DNA of 64,000 nucleotides from Pachyseris speciosa (Eukaryota; Cnidaria; Anthozoa; Scleractinia; Pachyseridae). Below the pieces are notes generated by a model. It was given only the letters and a program-made list of their open reading frames with translations, was not told the origin of the DNA and ran no database searches. This document shows, in pieces, positions 11,044 to 64,000 of this stretch. The position numbers and the translations under genes were made by a program. Position 1 is the stretch's first letter. Each line of letters begins with the position of its first letter. The DNA lies in the NCBI GenBank assembly GCA_016490735.1, contig JAEMWC010000216.1, positions 895,001 to 959,000 of the forward strand, given 5' to 3'.

Positions 11044-11320
11044 GCGACAAGTATTTTTTTCAGCGGCGCGAATTCGCATGATCGCCGACCAGAACGTCGT
11101 CAGACGGGTCGAGCACGTGCGTTGCCATTACAGTCTGGGGGCTTTTGTCTGGGATGTTTCAATGACGGTCGACCAGATTTTAGACTTTAACACATTTTTT
11201 CGAAAACTTAAGACCATAACTCGAATTCTATTCTACACACTGAGAAAACTCATTTTAAGAAAATGCCTAGCCCTCGGGGGTTTCCTTAAAGATTCGCGCC
11301 GCTGAAAAAATACTTGTCGC
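11044..11320. mobile_element. MITE with about 32 bp terminal inverted repeats
   Basis: GCGACAAGTATTTTTTTCAG CGGCGCGAATTC at 11044 is mirrored by GATTCGCGCCGCTGAAAAAA TACTTGTCGC ending at 11320. The interior (about 210 bp) has no coding signal. GGAAA/TTTCC just outside extends the inverted repeat, and I could not define a target duplication, so the superfamily is unknown. Confidence 0.7.
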
Positions 11321-12004
11321 TTTCCATATAAAATTATTTATCAACTAGCATATTTTTGGTCACAGTGGTTATATTATATAATTATTAAAAGAGCCAAGGA
11401 GTTTGGAAACATTATTATAATATTACAATACGAAAAATACGTGATGATTTCACAACTGGACGGCCAAAATTTTGTGCGATCTCTAACTGTTCCGCATCAC
11501 TGAGTTCCATATACTCGTGAAATTTAAGTCTTTTGGCGTGTAATAACTGCGATTAAGGTTAAGAGGAGCTGCGCGAGTTCATAGAAGAAGCCAACATGGA
11601 TTTAACTAAATAAATGGCTCGCGTACTCTACACTTTTATCGTCACATCTAAAAAACGTTACTCCCCACCTCGTTTTTCGTCTCTTCTCTTGCCTTTGCTA
11701 AGATAATATCAAATATAGAAAAAGTAAATAAACACGTGAGATGATATTAAAGAAAGAAATAACAACTGAATGATAAAATAATGCGTCCCTTCCGCTTGCT
11801 TTCGTCCATGGCGACAGCCGTGAAGGAGACTACATGTTGGGAAATCACTTTCCATGGCGAGAAATCACTTTCAGTAAGGCCTAAGCTCCAATATGTCAGG
11901 CAATATGTCACAGTACGTCAGCATTTATCCAATGTTCATTGTAATTTAACTTTTTCTTTATTACTCTTTTTCCATCCGTGATCCGATCCGATCCGATCCG
12001 ATCC
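11321..12004. other. Intergenic stretch with a short GATCC run
   Basis: AT-rich and without recognisable genes. GATCC is repeated five times at about 11978-12004, immediately before the start of family A copy 1. Confidence 0.4.
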
Positions 12005-12549
12005 TGGTTTTGTCGACGCCGTCCTACAAGGTTAATTAATGCTATAATGGGTAAATGTTCTTTGGATAAGGATAAGCTTCCTGCATAAACAAAGTCTGGA
12101 CGAATTCATGAAGATGATGGAATCCTATTATGTTTCAATTGAGGGGTTAAATTTGCTAAAATTTTCAGCTACGACGAGTGGGCTTGTTCTGTTAAATGAC
12201 TGTTCTTTCCTTGGTACCATTCCCGATAGCATAACCTCTAATGACAGAGTTGTTGAAGCAAAATGCGTCTGGAAATTCACAGAAAACTCCCAATGAAGCT
12301 GCGATTAGTTCTGGCCATGTTCACGAAGTCAAAGGAAAAGTAACACTGAAGATAAACTCTCCATGGTACACTCATACACAGATTGAAATGGCAGCATGTG
12401 AACTTGAGGAAGTTGCCCTTTTAATTTACAGTTAAAAGGGTGTTTGTATTGTGAATGTACCATTTGATAAAGACTTTTGGCTTCATTTGAGGGAGAAACT
12501 GCGCAAGGCATTCTTCCTAGAGTTAGTGCTTCTTCTTTTGTTAACTTAA
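12005..12549 (+). pseudogene. YqaJ-type nuclease, C-terminal part (transposon family A, copy 1)
   Basis: The plus strand carries, across several frames, the same protein as 15340-16034: IHEDD, a GLVLLNDCSFLGTIPDSI block (the PD of the PD-(D/E)XK fold), a VKGKVTLKINSPWYT block, an IQIEMA-type block with Q, and FDKDFW near the end. YqaJ domains are exonuclease-like and accompany the DDE transposase in ISL2EU/IS4EU-type transposons. Frame shifts and stops (for example TAA at 12094) break it. The stop at 12547-12549 is 4 bp from the stop of the opposing transposase. Confidence 0.65.
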
Positions 12550-12553
12550 ATGT

Positions 12554-13297
12554 TTACTTTACTAACTTTGGGTACTGGTTGCAAATAGCTGCACAAATCA
12601 TAACAACATTGTCAATTGTGTGTTTACGTTTCAGTGGAATCACCTTAAACAGAAAAGAGAAATGTTTTAGCCTCTCGATAGCATGTTCAACATGAATTCT
12701 TGAGAGGGCAATCCTTCTTGTTTTTGTAACCTGCTTACTCGATAGTGGATTTGCTTTTAAAAAAGATGGGATATTTAATCTACAATCCCTCTCTGTACAA
12801 CAATCTCGTATCGCGAAGCCGCTGTCTATCATGATGTCAACTCCAGTTTCTAGGAGACCTAAAATGCCACACTTCTTTCTAAGTTCGTTGTCAGATACAT
12901 TGCTGGGCCATAATTTGGAAGTAAGTGTAGATGCACCGGAAGATGAAGTACCAACCAGACACTTCAATGCATTTCTTTGCTTGTATTCACTCCATGTTTG
13001 AATTTTTGCTGTGGGTGTTTTGCATTTTTCTGCCTGGAATTCAGTACAGTCAATGATGACTCTAGTATTTGAGTAATTCTTAAAACACTTTGGTAGACAA
13101 CTCTTAAGCTGATTTCTTGATGGCCAGTGAATGAAATATTGCATTTCGCAAGCACGAAAAGCTGTCCATGTGACAAAGACTTTTGTGACCAGAGTATTTG
13201 ATACACCAAAGATGTCAGCCACAAACCTTCCTGTCAGGCCATGTTTTATTTTGACTAGAGTCATAATAAATTTATCAAACAAGGGTAACTTTCTTTT
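12554..13297 (-). CDS. DDE transposase (DDE_Tnp_4 type), family A copy 1
   Basis: A 242-residue open frame on the minus strand ends at TAA 12554-12556. It contains a helix-turn-helix-like stretch (KHGLTGRFVADIFGVSNT), then VIIDCTEF with the first catalytic Asp, DIMIDSGFAIRD with the second Asp, and IHVEHAIERLKHF with the catalytic Glu. These are the motifs of HARBI1-like/ISL2EU transposases. The start near 13282 looks like the interior of an exon: KLPLFDKF begins just after a possible acceptor at about 13298, and the 5' exons are missing because the element is cut at about 13732. The catalytic core is intact but the gene is truncated, so activity is unlikely. Confidence 0.8.
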   Translation of the reverse strand, partial: KRKLPLFDKFIMTLVKIKHGLTGRFVADIFGVSNTLVTKVFVTWTAFRACEMQYFIHWPSRNQLKSCLPKCFKNYSNTRVIIDCTEFQAEKCKTPTAKIQTWSEYKQRNALKCLVGTSSSGASTLTSKLWPSNVSDNELRKKCGILGLLETGVDIMIDSGFAIRDCCTERDCRLNIPSFLKANPLSSKQVTKTRRIALSRIHVEHAIERLKHFSFLFKVIPLKRKHTIDNVVMICAAICNQYPKLVK

Positions 13298-13732
13298 AAG
13301 CCCTGTTATTCAAGATAAACTGAAAGCCAAGTTCTACAAGTATATTATTAAGTTTATTTGGGGACCGCAGCTGGGGATTAGCCTCTGCCCTCACTAACCC
13401 CCTTACCCCCCCCCCCCGAAAAAAATACCGGTGTTCCAGCCCCAACCAACAGCCCCCCTTACTAAATAATTTGTGCCACCTCTCTTAAGATGACACAAAA
13501 CAGCTGCATATTGGTAGTAGCGGAATTCCACGTCATGAGTATTCCAGAATTCCAACGTCATACACGTTATGAGTGTCTCTTCGGCCTAAACAGTTTACAA
13601 CATTCACTACCCAAAAACCCAAAACTGAACTCGGTAACCCCACTTTTTTTTATTGAATGATAAGCATATTAAGATAAAATTCTACAAAAACTAACTGTTT
13701 CCTTTGAGACCATACAATAAGTGTTTAATGTA
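13298..13732 (-). mobile_element. 5' flank of family A copy 1, truncated
   Basis: Non-coding part of the transposon, with a C-run at 13410-13418. It matches 22353-22760, which is the same part of copy 2. It ends abruptly where the host 3' flank begins (TATGACGCTTGTG, 13733). TTTATT at 13649-13654 gives an AATAAA on the minus strand about 105 bp past the host stop codon, so the transposon may supply the host gene's poly(A) signal. Confidence 0.55.
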
Positions 13733-13759
13733 TGACGCTTGTGTTGGGTCCAGATCATC

Positions 13760-58319
<44,560 letters not shown>

Positions 58320-58352
58320 CTTCTTGAAGCCTCCTCGTTATGCGCTTCAGTT

Positions 58353-58361
58353 CTATTTATG
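58353..58361 (-). promoter_or_regulatory. TATA-like element of the PAN-EGF-D8C gene
   Basis: CATAAATAG on the minus strand lies 34 bp before the start codon, implying a very short 5' leader if used. The duplicated upstream copy of this region has lost the motif. Confidence 0.4.
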
Positions 58362-58546
58362 TCGGATCGGTACGAAAGCGGAAGACAAATTTAATAATTT
58401 GTAGGATGTTTGTGAGGTTTGACAACGTCAAAATAACCTCCCAACCTATCAGTTAATCATAGTGACGAACAGTGCCTAAGAGACATTTTTAGTTTCCTGA
58501 GCAAATTTATATGGTATCTGTACCAAAAGAGATCATCAAGAAAAGG

Positions 58547-58690
58547 TTAAAGTGGCCATCTTCCTCAAGTCTCTATGCTAAGTGCTTTAGTTCTGTTGAC
58601 GTTTGAAGGGTCCGAAATCGGAAGACAAATTTAATATTTTATTGGGTATTTGGGAGCTTAGACAGGCCCAAAATAACTGTTTTCCTGTAT
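58547..58690 (-). repeat. Duplicated start/promoter region
   Basis: 58547-58690 aligns to 58303-58445, including GTGGCCATCTTC (start codon context) and CGGAAGACAAATTTAAT. In the upstream copy the start is followed by six codons and a stop, and the TATA-like motif is changed. A tandem duplication offset by about 245 bp explains it. Confidence 0.75.
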
Positions 58691-59699
58691 AATTTATTTT
58701 GTGAACCAGCTAATATTTAATAGCACATAATAAGCGAAAACGAAGTGACGAAAAACTTAGTTGGATATTTTATTTTTTTCTTCTACGCTAAAATGGTAAA
58801 AAAGGAGAGGAACGAATAGTGATGTTACAGAGACTTTATTTTATATCCCTCATCATAAATTTAGTTAACACCCTAACAGTGTTGACTGTATGCAAATAAG
58901 TATGATTATATGTTGGTTTAGAGTTGTTTTGTTTGATCAGCCACTCAGGTAATTTTGTTTTTCGTTTACAGTGCATCAGTGCGAATATTCGAACCCTACG
59001 TTGCTTTGTAAAGGCAGCGAAACTTGCTGTTCTTAATTTTAAAAACATGATGCTGTCGGCAATAAGAAGTTTGTATAAGAATTCAGACTGGTTCATCAAC
59101 AACAGCTGCTGAATTTGCTGTGAAAAAATGGAACATGAAACTGTGTGAAAATTAATACTCCTTACGGTAATTTTATGCACCTGTCGCATAATTAACTTTG
59201 TAATAAAAAAGATAGCCGGCTTACTAAAGACGAGTATAACCATTCAAAGTCTTCATTTAAATTTATTTTCACAATTCATACAAACTTTCGGCAAAACGTC
59301 CCTGAAAAGCTTAAACGCTAAAGAATTTACCCCCCTCCCCACCCCCTCAAACGTTATATCGGCCAAACGCTAACTGAGATATGATACCCATTATGAAATG
59401 ACACCCTCTGTTCGGCGCTGCTAGAGCTGGTGAACTCGAAAATTATACACATCATTTTTTACAAGGAAAGCTGCTGATTTTTTTTAAGAAATAAGTTTTT
59501 TGAGATACTAGATGTGTTTTATCTGGTCGCCTTAATCAGAGCTATTTGATTGGAAAAACCTAGCTGTACTTAAACCACTCGAATTGACAAAAGCAATTAC
59601 ACTGAAAATTTTAATCTAATTGTAAAAGTAAATGTCTAATTGTCCTTTCTCGAAGCCTTACAATACTCACTTCTAAAAAACGTCTTCGTAGTACAGTAC
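58691..59699. other. Upstream region of the host gene
   Basis: AT-rich. Short frames on both strands have no domain. It could hold distal promoter elements, but none is recognisable. Confidence 0.3.
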
Positions 59700-61320
59700 C
59701 TGTGAAAAGAATTATATCCTAACGTTGTCCTCAGTAAATAAATTAATGGACAGACATAAAGGGATGAAAAATTATGCGACAAAATGAGATGATATCACAC
59801 AATTTACCTCAAGCTTTCTATTGAAAACGATGAAGAAAATTAAAAATACTAAAAAGTATCCCCGCTGATTCTCTGATCCAGCTACTGAAAACAGTGCCAC
59901 ATATTAGTATATCGCATGGGGTGCTTTCAAAATTGGAAAAAAAAACATATTTACGATTAATAATACGGAGAAAGAACTATATGCGACAGGAAGTCTCTCA
60001 CATATCTTAAGAAAAAGGACAGATTTTCTTCTTTTTTGACAAATAGAACTGGTTTGGTTATTCTCAGAAGTTATTTTTCCTAACGTTGTCCTCAGTGAAA
60101 AAAAAAATAATAATGAACAGTCATATTGTTTTAAAGAGATAAAAAATAATTCAACTAAGTGAGTTGACATAAATGTTTTTCTACTGCCGTGGTAGCCAGA
60201 TTGTCTTCCGGTAACTGCTGTTAGTAGACGACTCGTGCGCGTTTTAACCCGGGAAATCTCTTGTGACTGTCCGACCTCCAATAGTCGAACTCGTCAACTC
60301 TGAAGTAGATATAACACCTTTGCAGTGTACCCCACCTTATAATAAACCATAGAACAAATATACCTCATAAAGGAAACAGACCCGGATATTTGAAAAACAA
60401 ACAACTTACCTCAAGGGGAGCAGTTGCTCTTGAAAACGATGAGGAAAATTTTGAAAACAACTAAAAAGTACTCTCTAGGATCCTGGCGCTTTGAACAGTG
60501 TCGCATATTAGCAAGGGGTCCTTTCAATTAAAAAATAAGAACAAAAATATATATTCGAACAAATTAGTTATATGTATATCTGGTTTGTTCATTCTCAGAA
60601 GGTATTATTATTGTTTTGCAAAACAATTTATCATATCTAGTTGTTTAAGTATCTTTTTCGAAGCCTTAAAATATTCATTTTGAGAAAAAGTCTTTAACCG
60701 AGTGAAAAGAACTATATCCTGACGTTATCCTCAGTAAACAAATTAATGAACAGACAAATTTTTCAGAGATGAAACTGAAATAATTCGACTAAGTGAGTTG
60801 ACATAAATCTATTTATATTGCCATGGCAGCCTGCTGTTAGGAAATGACTCGGCGTCTGCATTTCAACTCGGAAAATCTTTTGTCACTGTTACCTCCTATA
60901 CTGAATAGTTTAACTCGTCAACTCTGCAGTAAACATCAGTAATTAATTTGGATTCTACCCCACCTTAACCAAAAAGCAAAACTACCTCACAAATGAAACA
61001 GACTCGGGTATTTTCAAAGCAAACAATTTACCTCAAGGGAAGCTTTGTATTGAAAACGATGAACAAAATTAAAACTACTAAAAAGTACTCTCTGTGATCC
61101 TGCTGCCGAGAACAGTGCCAAACATTAACATGGGGTCCTCTGAAAATTGGAAAAACATAGTAACGACGAAAGAAAATTTTTTTGAACAATTCGGTTATGA
61201 GGAAGTCCCTCTCATATTATTTGTTTTTGTTATAACACAAAGGACAGATTTTCTTCTTTTTTTTTGGACAATAGAACTGGTTCGTTCATTCTGAGAACTT
61301 ATTATTATGCAAGGTGCATT
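59700..61320. repeat. Three diverged tandem copies of a 600-640 bp repeat
   Basis: TACCTCAAG, GAAAACGATGA and AAAAAGTAnnC blocks recur at 59808, 60410 and 61032 (spacing 602 and 622). CTnACGTTnTCCTCAGT blocks recur at about 59721, 60079 and 60720. Copies differ by many substitutions and indels. Non-coding. Confidence 0.65.
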
Positions 61321-61748
61321 TACGTTTAGAAGTGACGAATCATGAATTATGAATATGTCGTCCGTTTAACACAGAAATTGATCAGATACATCTCGCAGCT
61401 CCTACACAACGATCTAACGGCACCAAAATTAGGCCACTGCTATAAGACAATAAAACGGAGCTCTGCAAGTTGAAAAAATTTCACAGAACATCTTTTGGTT
61501 TAATATTTCATGGCCAAACTGTTGAAATTGCTAGTGCTGAGGATTTGCTCGAGTTAGGAGTTTGGCTCAGACCGAAGCATATCGAGGCAGCTGTATTTGA
61601 ATACACCAACCACCTTAAATAAAAATATCGAGCTTCAGAGGGATCTGAAACCTTTTCAAAGAACGAAAACTCCCCAAAGAAAGAGTAGAAACGTGCATAA
61701 AGAAACAAAAATTTCTCACCAATTCAGTTGCCTCGCACGATGTTTTAA

Positions 61749-62439
61749 GGCCCGGCCAAATGAGTGCCACATATTCCAACATTATTGAATCCAACATTGT
61801 TGGACAATGTTGCACAGTGTTGAGCGAGGTGGCCAAACGAATGCAACATGTTGGATTCAACACTTGGTCTCAAGGGTTTGGGAGTAATTGGGACCAAAAT
61901 TTACCAAGATTCCTTAGAAAACAAAGTCGAGCCATATCTTTGTTAGCTCAGAAAATGCTGCGAGACAGATAAGTGTACTTATAAGTCTTTCGACTTCCGA
62001 CAATCTTCTCACTTTCGATGGTGTTTCAGTTTCAGCTAGTCCTTTCCCCTTTCGCTTTCTTTTTGAAGAAAGATCGCTTGTGTTAGAGCTCTCTTTGTTG
62101 AGAGATTGGAAACTTTGCTCGTTCGTGATACTGTATCTTGAACACTCGCGCGGCAACGCGCGAAGCGAGTATAACAGTGAATACAGGTACCGCAAAATCA
62201 GCTTAGTAGGCATGCGTTCAACATTGTTGAAAACAGTGGCCAAACGAATGCAACATTGTTTTTCATACCTGAGAACAAAAGAACTGTTGGATGATGTTGA
62301 AGACGATGTTTGATGGATATCAAACTTCGTCCAACATCATGCAACATCGCGCAACATGGTGGCCAAACGAGTGCAACATGTTGGATTCAACAAAGTTGGA
62401 CGATGTTACATCAACATGTTGGATCCGTTTGGCCGGGCC
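61749..62439. mobile_element. MITE with GGCCCGGCCAAA ends and TTAA flanks
   Basis: GGCCCGGCCAAA at 61749 mirrors TTTGGCCGGGCC ending at 62439. TTAA borders both ends (61745-61748 and 62440-62443), as in piggyBac-type insertion. CAACATGTTGG/CCAACATTGTTGG motifs and GTGGCCAAACG repeats fill both halves. 691 bp, no transposase. Confidence 0.75.
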
Positions 62440-62485
62440 TTAACATTGGCATTTTGATATTCATACTGCAGAAAGGCTCCAAATA

Positions 62486-62530
62486 TATTAATAGATGCTG
62501 CTGCTGATGATGATGATGGTGATGATGATT
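62486..62530. repeat. GAT/GCT trinucleotide repeat
   Basis: GCTGCTGCTGATGATGATGA and further GAT units. Confidence 0.9.
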
Positions 62531-62879
62531 TGAATAGCATTCTTTCTACACCCTTACTCAGCAATAGGGTAACACTTGGTTAGGACCAGAGCCTCTGAGA
62601 CTCAATGTGAAATGACCCTATTCAAAACATAAACTTGGTAATTGGAGCGTGCTCGCTTCAGATCTTTATGGCGATGAGTGTAGTCTTTTTCTGAACAGCT
62701 TCCTCAGTGTAGCATGAGTTTTTTTTTAAATTCTGATAATGAGCGGTTTCGTTAGTGTAAAAGTTTCAGATTCAAAATTTATCTGCAGATAAGCTCGTGC
62801 TGGAGACTGTTCGCTTAGTTTTTAAATCTGATTTTATTCTATGATCAGGCCAGAAAATTAAGAGACGTTCTCGCTAATC

Positions 62880-63166
62880 CAGTAGGGAGGTTAAGCAACA
62901 AGGACGGGAACGGCAACGAGAACGTCGCAAAACAATAGGTTTAATGAGCAAAAACAATAGCTCTGCACGTGCGTTTTACATTTCATTTTGGTACATTTCT
63001 TTGCCGTCGTCTGAAAAACAACAACGTGAAATGACCAAATTTTTCTCGAGAAAGTAAGCCCATGACAGCAAAATTTCTTTTAGTTTTCTTAGTTTGTACG
63101 CCGTTGCATTTTGAAATGACGTTTTCGTTGCCGTTGCTGTCGTCGATGCTTAAGCTCGCTACTAGT
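62880..63166. mobile_element. MITE with AACGGCAACGAGAACGTC arms
   Basis: AGTAGGGAGGTTAAGCAAC and GGGAACGGCAACGAGAACG at 62880-62930 are mirrored by GACGTTTTCGTTGCCGTTGC and GATGCTTAAGCTCGCTACT at 63118-63166. The target duplication is not clear. The 85-codon frame starting 63062 is within and beyond it. Confidence 0.6.
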
Positions 63167-64000
63167 ACCGCTCTAAACTATCACACCATTTACCACCACT
63201 ACGCCTCGGTGGCAAAACCTCGTCTAAACAATTGGAAAACCTCGGTTTTGCCTCGTTTTTGGGGGGTTGACCTATGCCGCGGTAAAATCGCGTTAATGAA
63301 CAGGACGTGGCACAACTGAATACGCTGTTTTATGCTTTGTTTTACGGTCTTTTCTTAGAGACAAAGAGCAAACTTTAACATCGAGGTGTCGAAAATTTTA
63401 CACGGGTCATAATTATTCATGATCATTATTTGAAGAAATTCGAGTGGGCACTTGGACGAACACTTACGTAGTTGAACTAAGGAACGGACCATTATTTTTC
63501 TGGAGGGGGTACGTTATGAAAACTATTGGAAAAAAGTTGTTTGCAAGGCCTAAAAAGACAAAATAAATTGCTTGCAAACATGACATGTATAAAAAATAGT
63601 TTGCACAGAGGTCAGAGAAACTTGTAACCTATCAATGAAAAACAAATTCAAAACTGAGATTTAGACTAAAAGTATGTAGTTGTTTGTAGACAGGATACAG
63701 GGCTCCATTAAAATCAACATTCTATTTGACCAAATTGGAACACCAAATATTGCATGAAATAAATAACTGAAATAAGCGAAAGTAATACATTGGATATTCA
63801 AATTGACCATGCAGAGAAATAAACCCAAGCAGGGCATTTCAAAGAGGTCATGTTGGCAATCAAAGCGAATAATAAATCAGTAAATGGCTGATCCGTTTTT
63901 AAAAACAGTGACTTATTGCAGCAGTTAAATATGGAGGCCCGTTCTGGTCAAAATTCTGATAATAAAATTGATCCACAAGTCAGTTTTTTCAGTCACTGTT
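63167..64000. other. Right edge of the window, nothing recognised
   Basis: AT-rich and without coding motifs. The window ends here. Confidence 0.35.

Noticed and set aside
63062..63319. 85-codon frame with a hydrophobic start (MTAKFLLVFLVC)
   Set aside because: Its first third lies in the right arm of a MITE (62880-63166), which explains the open frame.

Overview
The window looks like an anthozoan cnidarian genome, most likely a stony coral. The evidence is split genes with GT-AG introns, AT-rich spacers, and a secreted protein gene with PAN/apple, EGF and D8C modules. It also holds a dense mixture of Penelope-like elements (PLEs) with hammerhead-like motifs, L1/Tx1-type LINEs, YqaJ-carrying DDE transposons, tRNA-derived SINEs and many MITEs. 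Species is not determinable from sequence alone.

The only host gene I can assemble is on the minus strand from 58319 down to 13760. It has seven exons: signal peptide (58226-58319), PAN/apple domain (57757-58043), EGF1 (49324-49438), EGF2 (47802-47915), calcium-binding EGF3 (29298-29417), calcium-binding EGF4 (14410-14544) and D8C domain with stop (13760-14124). Every splice junction keeps phase and the exons sum to 1230 nt, exactly 410 codons. The last intron uses a GC donor. The start/promoter region is duplicated just upstream (58547-58690). EGF2 has two decayed copies. The last two exons have a decayed second copy (2472-4931), which carries a frameshift and a MITE and is separated and flanked by about 7 kb of repeats.

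Layout. 1-2444: end of a transposon-derived DUF4218-like gene and a cluster of CCATAT-type motifs. 2445-11030: duplicated 3' exons buried in composite repeats with tRNA-like segments and GC-rich hairpins. 11044-13732: a MITE and transposon family A copy 1 (YqaJ nuclease on plus, DDE transposase on minus, tails 4 bp apart). 13760-14544: last two host exons. 15.3-22.8 kb: family A copy 2, containing a MITE, an unidentified 0.3 kb insertion and a complete 4.9 kb element (family B, 17437-22340). Family B's long inverted repeats carry the same first coding exon for both of its genes. 25.4-28.1 kb: pieces of several PLEs. 28.15-29.16 kb: four-unit tRNA-like array. 29.3 kb: EGF3. 29.7-36 kb: MITEs, repeat family X and microsatellites. 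36.7-42.6 kb: decayed L1/Tx1-like LINE interrupted by an 0.8 kb PLE palindrome. 43-47 kb: MITEs, minisatellites, pogo-like element. 47.8-49.4 kb: EGF2 and EGF1 with pseudo-exons and SINEs. 50-54.7 kb: family X in inverted orientation and a 1.85 kb-offset tandem duplication carrying L1 ORF1 fragments. 55.5 kb: PLE 3' end. 57.7-58.3 kb: 5' end of the host gene. 59.7-64 kb: tandem repeats and two MITEs.

The host introns (up to 18.4 kb) are made largely of mobile DNA, and nested insertions give a relative order of events. Most transposon genes here are broken by stops, frameshifts or deletions. Family names come from motif recognition by eye, without database searches.
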